This document shows, piece by piece, positions 27,394 to 36,194 of a stretch of 64,000 bases of DNA. Positions within the stretch are counted from its first letter, which is position 1. Each line of letters begins with the position of its first letter. The stretch is from Sphingomonas daechungensis. Lineage in GTDB: Bacteria > Pseudomonadota > Alphaproteobacteria > Sphingomonadales > Sphingomonadaceae. The stretch spans positions 372,001 through 436,000 of the forward strand of contig NZ_CP060780.1 in NCBI RefSeq assembly GCF_014489495.1, written 5' to 3'. Made by a program: the position numbers and the translations under genes. The notes beneath the pieces were generated by a model. That model made no database searches and had not been told where the DNA came from. It was given only the letters and a program-made list of their open reading frames with translations.

Positions 27394-27900
27394 ATGCGGA
27401 CCCGCATTCTCCTTGCGCTCGGCCTTCTCGGCGCAGCCAGCGCCTGTTCGACTCCGGATGCGACCTATCCCTCGCTGGCCCCGCGTCCGCAGGAAGCGAT
27501 CGATCCGCGCGTGCCCATTCCCAACGTGGTTCGAGTCGATCCAGCCGACCCGAGCCTGTCGGCGCACCTAGCGGGGCTGATCGACCAGGCGCAGTCCGGC
27601 GACCAGGCGTTCCAGGCCGCCGCCGCCAATGCCGAGCGGCTGGCAAGCAGCGCCGGGCCGCAGCCAAGCGAGAGCTGGGTCGCCGCACAGCAGGCTCTCT
27701 CGGCAGCCCAGGAGGCGCGCGGCCCGACAGTCCAGGCGCTCGGCGATATCGACGGCATCGCCGCCGCCGCGCTTCAGAAGCAGGGCGGGATTCCGGCCGG
27801 CAACCTCGCAGCCATCCAGGCGGCTGCCGACAAGGTCGCGGCAATCGACGATGCCGAAGCGAGCCGCATCGACGCGATCGAGAAGCGCCTAGGGCTTTAG
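27394..27900 (+). CDS. Hypothetical lipoprotein, 168 residues
   Basis: The protein has a lipoprotein signal (RILLALGLLGAASACSTPD) with the lipidated Cys near residue 18. The rest is alanine- and glutamine-rich and probably helical (LAGLIDQAQSGDQAFQAAAA, then WVAAQQALSAAQEARGPTVQ and IDDAEASRIDAIEKRLGL), which suggests a periplasmic coiled-coil or helical-bundle protein attached to a membrane. I see no catalytic motif. No strong ribosome site is visible before the ATG, but longer in-frame reading upstream would not yield a signal peptide. Its stop overlaps the stop region of the convergent GNAT gene by four bases (27897-27900). Confidence 0.7.
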   Translation: MRTRILLALGLLGAASACSTPDATYPSLAPRPQEAIDPRVPIPNVVRVDPADPSLSAHLAGLIDQAQSGDQAFQAAAANAERLASSAGPQPSESWVAAQQALSAAQEARGPTVQALGDIDGIAAAALQKQGGIPAGNLAAIQAAADKVAAIDDAEASRIDAIEKRLGL

Positions 27901-28469
27901 GCGAGCGCGGCAGCCCTCGCGGCTGGCCATTCCGAAGCGCCGATCGCATAGACGATTACCGGATTGAGCTCGGGCGGGACATCGGCGCTCTGGAAATCCA
28001 TGTCCTTTCGCCTCGTCATCCGCAGCCGCTTCATCAGGCCCTGGCTGGCTTCGTTCTGCTCGACAGTCAGCGCGACGACATGCGGAGCGCCAAACGTGTC
28101 GAAGGCGAGGTCGAGGCTCGCGATGGCCGCTTCCTTGGCGTAGCCCTGCCCCCACGCGTCCTCGCGCAAACGCCAGCCGACCTCGAAGTCGCCCGGATTA
28201 GGCGCGCCTTCGCTGTTGACGCGCTTCAGGCCGCAAAAGCCAAGCAGCGCCCCGTCCGCCTTGCGTTCGACGATCCAGAAGGTGTGGCCGAACTCGCGCT
28301 GGTACCGCTCGATGCGGCCGAAGGCGGCCTCGTGCCAATCGCGCGTGCGAACCCCGCCAAGCCAACGCATCACCGGTTCGGTGTTGGTGTGCAGCATGAA
28401 CGCGTCGAGATCCTGCAGGTCCCAGGTCCTCAGGCGGAGGCGCTCGGTTTCAATCGCGGTTTCAGTCAT
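27897..28469 (-). CDS. GNAT family N-acetyltransferase, RimJ/RimL-like
   Basis: This 190-residue acetyltransferase begins IETERLRLRTWDLQDLDAFM, the usual start of the RimJ/RimL-like GNAT subgroup. The acetyl-CoA pyrophosphate loop is EVGWRLREDAWGQGYAKEAA. Members acetylate ribosomal proteins, amino sugars, or small amines. It overlaps the end of the upstream decarboxylase gene by eight bases (ATGACTGA), so its translation is coupled to an enzyme that makes amines. Acetylation of that amine is an attractive but unproven idea. Confidence 0.85.
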   Translation of the reverse strand: MTETAIETERLRLRTWDLQDLDAFMLHTNTEPVMRWLGGVRTRDWHEAAFGRIERYQREFGHTFWIVERKADGALLGFCGLKRVNSEGAPNPGDFEVGWRLREDAWGQGYAKEAAIASLDLAFDTFGAPHVVALTVEQNEASQGLMKRLRMTRRKDMDFQSADVPPELNPVIVYAIGASEWPAARAAALA

Positions 28470-29901
28470 TTAGCGCCCTCACGCCGTCGACGATTGCCTC
28501 GATCGCTTCGTCGACATGCTCGACGTGGGTACGGAAGCAAAGAATTGCACAGCGGATCAGGAAGGTGCCGTCGATCCGCGTCCCGCTCATCATCACGCGC
28601 CCTTCCTGTTGGAGATGCTTGAGCAAGCGCTCGGTGAATTCGTTCGCATCGCCGGTTTTCGGCAGATAGCGGAAGGCGACGACGGAGAGGTCGGGCGGTG
28701 GTCCGGGGTCGAAGCCTTCGATCTCGGACAGGCGCCGGTGGAAGTAGCGGGCGAGCGCCAGCTTTTCCGACTGGGCCGCGCGGAATGCTGCCACGCCTGC
28801 GATCTGCAACGGCAACCACAGGCGCATCGCCCGGAAGTGGCGGGTCAGCTCCGGCGACAAATCGGCAGGCGACGGCCCAACCTCGGACTCGCCGAGTGGG
28901 CGGATATATTCTCCCGACGCACTGAAGGCGTCGGTCAGGTGGCGTCCATCGCGGACCAGCGCCGCGCCGGTGCCGTAGGGCAGGAACAAGGTCTTGTGCG
29001 GATCGAGCGCCACGCTGTCCGCCTGCTCGATCCCGCGCAGCAATTCGCGGCCCTCGTCACAGAGCGCAAACAGGCCGCCATAGGCCCCGTCGACGTGCAT
29101 CCAGGCGCCATACTTCCGGCAGAGTTCGGCAATCTGGGGAAGCGGATCGACCGCGCCGGTGTCGACGGTGCCGCCTGATGCGACGACCAGCCAGGGCCGG
29201 ATGCCATCGCGGACGTCTTTCGCCAGCGCTTCCTCCAGCGCCGCCGCCGACATGCGAAGCGCTGCGTCCGTCGCAACCTGCCGGCGCGGGGAGCGACCCC
29301 TGCCCGCAATGTGCAGCGCCTTGTCGACGCAATAATGCGCGAACCGGGTGGTGTAGACCGCCCCGCCGCCATCCGGATCGCGCGCTTCGCGGGCGGCGAC
29401 GATGGCCGTCAGGTTGGCGATGCTCCCGCCCGACGTCAGGGTCCCGGCGGCGGTGTCGGGAAAGCCAACGACGCTCGTCAGCCATTGCGTGCAGGCATTC
29501 TCGATGCGGACCGCCCCGGGGCTGGCCGACGCGAAACCGGCATATTTGTTCGAGGCCGCCGCGATCATGTCGCCGAGGGCGGAATGGAACAGCCCGCCGC
29601 CGGGAATGTAGGCCATGAATCGCGGCGATGTGGTCGCGAAGCCGGGACGGTCAACACATTCGGCGATGTAGTCGAGCACCCGCGCCGGATCGCGGCCCTG
29701 CTCGGTGAATTCCGGGTCCAGCCTCTGCGCAAAGACCTCGGACCAGGGCCTATTGGTCGAGGCCGTCCCAATCTGATCGTGATAGGCGAGGATGTGCTCC
29801 AACGCCTGGGTTCCGAGCTGGCCGCGCGCGTCGGCGTCCGGCTCCAGCGGTGCTGCCGCCGTCCGCAGTCGTTCGAGCTCGACGCGGAGCTCGTCCGGCA
29901 T
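28462..29901 (-). CDS. PLP-dependent group II decarboxylase (aromatic amino acid type)
   Basis: This 479-residue enzyme belongs to the aromatic-L-amino-acid/glutamate decarboxylase family and converts an amino acid to its amine with release of CO2. Family marks are RFMAYIPGGGLFHSALGDMI, AAGTLTSGGSIANLTAIVAA, WLVVASGGTVDTGAVDPLPQ, MHVDGAYGGLFALCDEGREL and the PLP-binding lysine in SVALDPHKTLFLPYG. Its ATG overlaps the hemB stop (TGATG) and its end overlaps the GNAT gene. The substrate cannot be read from sequence; tyrosine, tryptophan and DOPA are the usual ones for this subgroup. Confidence 0.88.
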   Translation of the reverse strand: MPDELRVELERLRTAAAPLEPDADARGQLGTQALEHILAYHDQIGTASTNRPWSEVFAQRLDPEFTEQGRDPARVLDYIAECVDRPGFATTSPRFMAYIPGGGLFHSALGDMIAAASNKYAGFASASPGAVRIENACTQWLTSVVGFPDTAAGTLTSGGSIANLTAIVAAREARDPDGGGAVYTTRFAHYCVDKALHIAGRGRSPRRQVATDAALRMSAAALEEALAKDVRDGIRPWLVVASGGTVDTGAVDPLPQIAELCRKYGAWMHVDGAYGGLFALCDEGRELLRGIEQADSVALDPHKTLFLPYGTGAALVRDGRHLTDAFSASGEYIRPLGESEVGPSPADLSPELTRHFRAMRLWLPLQIAGVAAFRAAQSEKLALARYFHRRLSEIEGFDPGPPPDLSVVAFRYLPKTGDANEFTERLLKHLQQEGRVMMSGTRIDGTFLIRCAILCFRTHVEHVDEAIEAIVDGVRALND

Positions 29902-30890
29902 CAGCCCTGAATCAGCCGCGCAACGTCGAGCGCGTGGTAGGTGAGGACGCCGCTGGCCCCTGCCCGCTTGAAGGCCATCAAGGTCTCGAGGATCAGCGCA
30001 TCGCGGTCGCCCCCACCCGCCGCCGCCGTGTTCTCGATCATCGCATACTCGCCGCTCACCTGGTAAGCGAAGGTCGGCACGCCGAACGTGTCCTTCACTC
30101 GGGCGACGACGTCGAGATAGGGCAGTCCTGGCTTCACCATCACGAAGTCAGCACCCTCGGCCAGGTCGAGCTCGACCTCCCGCAGTGCTTCCTCGATGTT
30201 CGCGGGGTTCATCTGGTAGCCGCGCTTGTCGCCTTTCAGTCGGCCGAGCGAGCCGACCGCCTCGCGGAACGGACCGTAGAAGGCGGACGCATATTTCGCG
30301 GCATAGGCCATGATCGCGACGTTCTGGTGCCCGCCGTCCTCCAGCGCGGCGCGGATCGCGGCGACGCGGCCGTCCATCATGTCCGACGGGGCGATGATGT
30401 CCGCGCCCGCTTCAGCCTGAACGACCGCCTGGTCGACGAGGATTGAGACGGTATCGTCGTTGATGACCCAGCCTGACGCGTCGATCATGCCGTCGTGGCC
30501 GTGCGAGGTGTACGGATCGAGCGCGACGTCGGTCAGCACCCCGATCTCCGGCACCGCATCCTTGATCGCCTTGGTCGCGCGGCAAATGAGGTTGTCTTGG
30601 TTCAGCGCCTCGCGGGCATCATCGGTGCGCAGCTCGTTCGGCGTATTCGGAAAGAGCGCGATGCACGGAATGCCGAGGCTCGCCGCTTCCTTCGCCTTGG
30701 CGGTGATGCGATCGATGCTCCAGCGGCTGACGCCCGGCAGCGACCCGATCGGCTCCTCGCAGCCACTGCCCTCGCAGATGAAGAGCGGCAGGATGAAGTC
30801 GCTCGGATGCAGCCGGTTCTCGGCGAGCATGTCGCGCATCCACGGGCTCGACCGGCCCCGGCGCATGCGAAGTGCTGGGAAGGAAGACAT
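29901..30890 (-). CDS. hemB: Delta-aminolevulinic acid dehydratase (porphobilinogen synthase)
   Basis: HemB condenses two molecules of 5-aminolevulinate to porphobilinogen, the first common step of tetrapyrrole synthesis. The protein has 329 residues with the two Schiff-base lysines at 199 (MAYAAKYASAFYG) and 253 (FVMVKPGLPYLD). The metal-site segment is DVALDPYTSHGHDG, with Ala/Asp/Asp in place of the three zinc-binding cysteines, so it is the magnesium-dependent Asp-type enzyme usual in alphaproteobacteria. I chose the ATG giving MSSFPALRMRRGRSSPW, just downstream of GGGAAGGAAG. It is the first gene of a coupled trio with the decarboxylase and GNAT. Confidence 0.95.
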   Translation of the reverse strand: MSSFPALRMRRGRSSPWMRDMLAENRLHPSDFILPLFICEGSGCEEPIGSLPGVSRWSIDRITAKAKEAASLGIPCIALFPNTPNELRTDDAREALNQDNLICRATKAIKDAVPEIGVLTDVALDPYTSHGHDGMIDASGWVINDDTVSILVDQAVVQAEAGADIIAPSDMMDGRVAAIRAALEDGGHQNVAIMAYAAKYASAFYGPFREAVGSLGRLKGDKRGYQMNPANIEEALREVELDLAEGADFVMVKPGLPYLDVVARVKDTFGVPTFAYQVSGEYAMIENTAAAGGGDRDALILETLMAFKRAGASGVLTYHALDVARLIQG

Positions 30891-30952
30891 GGCGCGCAGA
30901 TAGACTGGGAGCGCGGGGGAAAGAAAGGGCGCGCCGAACATTGAGCCTCGCA

Positions 30953-31839
30953 ATGACCAAAACGCTTCCGAAACAAGCCATTCTGATCGTCAATGCCGGC
31001 AGCCGCCGCGGTGCTGACCTGTTCGAGGAGGCGCGCGACAAGCTGACGGCGGTGGGGATCGAGCTGCTCGACGCCAAGAAGTGCAAGACCGCCGCGACGA
31101 TGGACAAGGCGGTGAAGGCCGCGCTGAAGAAAGCGCCGATGGTCATCGTCGGCGGCGGCGACGGTTCGCTGTCGTCCTTCGTCGACCATTTCATCGGCAC
31201 GAACGTCGTCTTCGCATTGCTGCCGCTGGGGACCGCCAACAGCTTCGCGCGAACACTTGGCATCCCCCTCGACCTGGACGGCGCGATTGGCGTGATCGCC
31301 AAGGGCGAAGCGCGGAAGATCGACGTCGGCTGCATCAACGGCGACTATTTCCTCAACGCCGCAGCGATGGGCCTCGCCCGAAGGTCGCGGAAAGCGTCCC
31401 GCACGGGTTGAAGCGCAAGCTCGGACGCCTGGGCTATCTCGTTTGGGCGGGCTGGTCGGCGGCCAACTTTCGTGCCTTCCGCGTCAAGCTGGAGGACGGG
31501 AAGCGAGCTTTTCGCATGTGGGCGACCGAGGTCCGCATCGCCAACGGCCGCTACCACGGCGGGATCGAGCTGATCGAGAACGCCGACCTCAAGAGCGGCG
31601 AGATCGTGGTGCAGGTCGTAACTGGGCGAAGCGTTGCCAAGCTCGGCTGGAGCTATCTCGCCTCGGCAACCAAGATGAAGGCACGGCACCAGACGGTGCG
31701 GGAGTTCGTGGCCGAGAGCTTCACACTCAGTACCAGGCCGCGGATGAAGGTCTCCATCGACGGAGAAATCGGCGAGGAAACTCCGTTGGAGATCAGCGCC
31801 TTGCCAGATGGCGTGATCATCGCGGCGCCACGCGACTAG
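30953..31839 (+). CDS. Diacylglycerol/lipid kinase family protein (one frameshift)
   Basis: This is a soluble lipid kinase of the DAGK catalytic family (DgkB/YegS-like), about 295 residues. The nucleotide-binding motif is MVIVGGGDGSLSSFVDHFIG and the second motif is ALLPLGTANSFARTLGIPLD. One C is missing near 31380, and restoring it gives AAMGLAPKVAESVPHGLKRK, after which the C-terminal beta-sandwich domain continues. It would phosphorylate diacylglycerol or a related lipid at the inner face of the membrane. Divergent from hemB. Its TAG shares the tetranucleotide CTAG with the stop of the opposing MATE gene. Confidence 0.83.
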
Positions 31840-33290
31840 CCGGCGGGCGTGAGCGCCCCGCCCGGCTCGCGAACTGCATGCGCATGTTCGACGCCCTCTT
31901 CCGCATCCGGCTGGACGTCCATCCGCGCCTTTCGCCAGCCCCCCTTGAAGTAATATGCAACCGCCAGGAGCATGTTAACCGTCGATGCCACCGGGAAACT
32001 GGTCCACAGGGCATCGGCGCCAAGCCAGCCGTAGGTGGCGAAGATCCAGCCGAAGCGGACGCCGACCAAACCCACGGCAAGGATGATCAGAGGCGCCCAC
32101 ACCGCGCCGTTGGCTCGAACGGTGCCGAACAGCACCATCGTCACCCCGAACAGAACGAAGTTCCATGTCGCGAGCATGTGAATGTGCCGTGCAATCGGCA
32201 GCGCCGGGCTGTCGGTGCCCATGAACAGCGCGAGCACCACGCGATCCGCCAGCGTCAGCGCGACGATAAGCCCGGCGGTGATTAGCACGGTGTAGATGAT
32301 CCCGGAGCGGGTGATGGCGTTGACCCGGTCCCATCGGCCGGCACCGATATTCTGCGCGGTCATAGCGCTGACCGCCGCGCCAAGCGCCATCGCCGGCATC
32401 TGGACATATGTCCAAAGCTGCATCGCCACGCCGAACGCGGCGGTGGTGTCCACGCCCTCGCGGTTGACGAGGCTGACCAGGGCGAGTGCGGACATCGAGA
32501 TGACGACCATCTGGATGCCCATCGGCAGGCCTTTAGTGACGATCGTCCGCAGGATCGTGAAATTGGGCCAGAGGTAGCAAAGCTCCCGCCCGCGCAGGCG
32601 CAGCGGCAAGTCTTTGACGTACATGTAGGCCAGCAGGCCGATCAGCGCTGCATAGTTGGCGATCAGTGTCGCGGTCGCGGCGCCGGAAATGCCCATCTCG
32701 GGCGCGGGACCGAGCCCGAGAATGAAGACGGGGTTCAGCCCGCTGTCGAGGATGACCGCGACGATCATGAACCACAGCGGCGTGAGACTGTCCCCCGCCC
32801 CGCGCAAGGCCATCATCAGCAGGGTCAGTAGCAGCAGCGCCGGCATGGCGAGGAAGATCACGCGCAGATATTCGAGCGCGAGCTGCTCCGCATCACCCGG
32901 CGTTCCGAGTGCGTGAAGGATGGCCGGAGCAAGCAGCCAGCCGGCAATCGCGATCACGATGGTAATCATCCCGAACGCGCCGGCGGCAGTTCCGAAGATC
33001 CGCCGCGCCTCGTCGACGTCCTTTCGGCCCCAGTACTGACCGATGAGGATGGTCGAGGCCATGCCGAAGCCGAACACGAAGGCCGTCAGCAGGAACATGA
33101 CCATGTTGGCGTTGGACGTCGCCGCAAGCGCGTGCTCGCCGAGGAAGCGGCCGACCCAGATCGCGTTGATTGTGCCGTTGAGCGACTGAAGGATCGAGGA
33201 CGCCAGGGTCGGAAGAGCGAACTTGAGCAGGGTCGGCCCGATGCTCCCCTGCGTCAGGTCGCCGCGCTCTGCCGATGCTGCGTCCGCCAT
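31836..33290 (-). CDS. MATE family efflux transporter
   Basis: This is a 484-residue inner-membrane exporter of the multidrug and toxin extrusion family, driven by Na+ or H+. About 12 hydrophobic helices are visible in two pseudo-repeats. The beginning LTQGSIGPTLLKFALPTLAS is typical, as are IWVGRFLGEHALAATSNANM and MTAQNIGAGRWDRVNAIT. The chosen ATG has GGAGGG immediately upstream, while longer reading runs antisense into the end of valS. It ends in a hydrophilic tail (MDVQPDAEEGVEHAHAV). The transported compound is unknown. Confidence 0.88.
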   Translation of the reverse strand: MADAASAERGDLTQGSIGPTLLKFALPTLASSILQSLNGTINAIWVGRFLGEHALAATSNANMVMFLLTAFVFGFGMASTILIGQYWGRKDVDEARRIFGTAAGAFGMITIVIAIAGWLLAPAILHALGTPGDAEQLALEYLRVIFLAMPALLLLTLLMMALRGAGDSLTPLWFMIVAVILDSGLNPVFILGLGPAPEMGISGAATATLIANYAALIGLLAYMYVKDLPLRLRGRELCYLWPNFTILRTIVTKGLPMGIQMVVISMSALALVSLVNREGVDTTAAFGVAMQLWTYVQMPAMALGAAVSAMTAQNIGAGRWDRVNAITRSGIIYTVLITAGLIVALTLADRVVLALFMGTDSPALPIARHIHMLATWNFVLFGVTMVLFGTVRANGAVWAPLIILAVGLVGVRFGWIFATYGWLGADALWTSFPVASTVNMLLAVAYYFKGGWRKARMDVQPDAEEGVEHAHAVREPGGALTPAG

Positions 33291-33315
33291 CAACCCTCCA
33301 CGCGTCCCTGCGAAG

Positions 33316-36158
33316 CTAACCCAGTCTCTCCAACGCAGCGCGGTAGCGTTCCGCTTCCGCCGACTTCTCCGCATGATCCGCGCGCGCCTTTTCCACCGCT
33401 TCAGGCTTGGCGCGTTCGGCGAATTGCGGATTGGAAAGACGGGCAGCCAGGCTGTCGCGCTCCTTCTCGGCAGCCGCGACGGCCTTGGTAAGACGACCGC
33501 GCTCCGACTCGAAGTCGACGACGCCTTCAAGTGGGAGTGCAATTGTCCACCCTCGGACTACAATTTGGACTGAGTTAGGCGGTGCAGACTCGGCCAGCGA
33601 TGGCTCGGCGATTTTCGCCAATCGAGCGACTGACTTGTCCTCCTCCAGCAGCTCAAGGAGCGTGGTATCGTAGTGCTCGGACATGACCACGACCGGCTTC
33701 AACGTGACCGACCACGGAATTGACAGTTCAGACCGTGCAGCCCTGATTTCACGGATGACATCGATGGTCGTTTCGACGAACCATTTATTCAGTTCGTCCA
33801 AGTTTCGATGAACTTCTCGCCCGGTTTGCTCGGACATGTGCTGCATCGCCACATCGAGCTCGGCTTGCTGCGGATGCAGCCCGACTTGAGGGTTCGGCCA
33901 TTTGGCGACGATCAAATCGTACGAGCGCTCATTCGCGTTCCACAGCTCTTCGGTGACGAAGGGCATGAACGGGTGGAGCATGACGAGAATCTGGTCGAAC
34001 GCCCAGGCGGCGACGGCCTTCGTCTCCTGGTCGAACGCGCCCTTCACTAGTTCCACGTACCAGTCGCAGAACGTGCCCCAGACGAAGTGGTAGATGGCGT
34101 CGGCCATTTCGTCGAAGCGCAGCTCGTCGAAGGCAGTGTCGAGCTTCGCGAGCGTCTCGACGACCTCGCCGATGATCCAGCGGTTGACGGGTAGCTCGGC
34201 GGCAGGCGCGGCGATGCTTTGCGATGCGCCGACGCCGTTCATTTGCAGGAAGCGCGCGGCGTTCCACAGCTTGGTCGCGAAGTTGCGGTATCCCTCGACG
34301 CGCTTCTCATCGAGCTTGATGTCGCGGCCCTGACTTTCCATCGCCGCCAGCGTGAAGCGCAAGGCATCCGCGCCATATTTGTCGATCAGGCCGAGCGGGT
34401 CGACCGTATTGCCCTTCGACTTGGACATCTTCTGGCCCTTGGCGTCGCGGACCAGGCCGTGGAGGTAGAGCGTCTTCCACGGGCGCTCGCCCATGAACTC
34501 GAAGCCCTGCATCGCCATGCGGGCGTCCCAGAAGAAGATGATGTCGAAGCCGGAGATGAGCACGTCGTTCGGGTAGTGCCGCTTGAGGTCGTGCGTCTCC
34601 TCAGGCCAGCCGAGCGTGGCGAACGGCCACAGGGCAGACGAGAACCAGGTGTCGAGCACATCCTCGTCCTGGCGCAGCTCCACGCCTCCGCCAGCCTGCT
34701 GTTGTGCTTCTTCAAAAGTTTCCGCGACGAAAACGTTGCCCGATGGATCGAACCACGCCGGGATGCGGTGGCCCCACCACAGCTGGCGGGAAACGCACCA
34801 GGGTTGGATGTTTTCGAGCCAGTTGAACCAGGTCTTCTTCCAGGTCTCCGGAACGACCGCGATGTCGCCGGAGCGCACGGCCTCGATCGCCGGCTTGGCG
34901 AGCGTTTCCGCGTCGACGTACCACTGGTCGGTCAGCATCGGCTCGATCACCAGCCCGAGCGGTCGCCGAAGGGCTGCATGATCAGCTTGTCCTCGACCTT
35001 GACCATCAGGCCCTCGGCGTCGATGTCGGCGACGACAGCTTTGCGGGCGTCGTAGCGGTCGAGGCCGCGATATTCCTCCGGAACGAGATTGAGCGCGTCT
35101 ACCTCTTCCGCGCTCGCCATCGCGCCCCTAGCGATTTCGACGGCGCGTTTCGCAGACTCCTCGTACGACGGCCCGTCGGCGCGCATGTGCGCGGTGCCGT
35201 CCATCAGGCGGTACATCGGGATGCCGTTGCGCTGGGCGACGCCATAGTCGTTGAGGTCGTGCGCGCCGGTGATCTTCACCGCGCCGGAGCCGAAGTTCGG
35301 GTCCGGATAATCGTCGGTGATGATCGGGATCAGGCGGCGATGCTCCTTCGGCCCGACCGGGATCTCGCAGAGCTTGCCAACGATGGGCCGGTAGCGCTCG
35401 TCGCCCGGGTGCACCGCGACGGCGCCGTCTCCGAGCATCGTCTCCGGCCGGGTGGTCGCGATCGAGATATAGTCGCGTTCTTCCTGGAGAGTGACGTTCC
35501 CGTCCTCGTCCTTCTCGACGTAGGTGTAGGTCTCACCGCCCGCGAGCGGATATTTGAAGTGCCACATGTGGCCCTGCACTTCGCGGTTCTCGACTTCGAG
35601 ATCGCTGATCGCGGTCTGGAACTTGGGGTCCCAATTCACGAGACGCTTGGCGCGATAGATGAGCTTGCGGTTGTAGAGCTCGACGAAGACCTTGATGACG
35701 GCCTTCGAAAAGCCCTCGTCCATGGTGAAGCGTTCGTTCGACCAGTCGCACGACGCGCCGAGGCGCCGAAGCTGGCGGGTGATCGCGCCGCCCGACTGCG
35801 CCTTCCACTCCCACACGTGCTCAAGAAACGCCTCGCGGCCGATCTCGGCGCGCTTGACGCGCTGGCTTTCGAGATTGCGCTCGACGACCATCTGCGTGGC
35901 GATGCCGGCGTGGTCGGTGCCGACCACCCACAGAGCGTCCTTGCCGCGCATGCGCTCGCGGCGGGTCAGGACGTCCTGCAACGTATTGTCGAGCGCATGG
36001 CCGATGTGCAGCGAGCCCGTGACGTTGGGCGGCGGCATGACGATTGTCCACGGTTCCTCATCTGGCCGTTCGGGCCGGAAGAGCCCCTCGGACTCCCAAT
36101 GCTCGTACCAGCGCTGCTCGATCGCGGACGGATCGAAGGTCTTCGGCAATTCGCTCAT
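33316..36158 (-). CDS. valS: Valyl-tRNA synthetase (one frameshift)
   Basis: ValS charges tRNA-Val and is essential. The repaired protein has about 947 residues. The HIGH-type motif is [20 protein letters not shown], and the KMSKS motif is [20 protein letters not shown]. The editing (CP1) domain lies around [20 protein letters not shown], and the C-terminal coiled coil is seen in [20 protein letters not shown]. One C is missing near 34952 (TCGGGCTGGTG), and restoring it gives [20 protein letters not shown]. Because the gene cannot be lost, this break is strong evidence that the frameshifts in the window are sequence errors. Confidence 0.95.
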
Positions 36159-36194
36159 GCGCGGCGGTTAGCGATGCCGCGCTGCAGCATCAAC

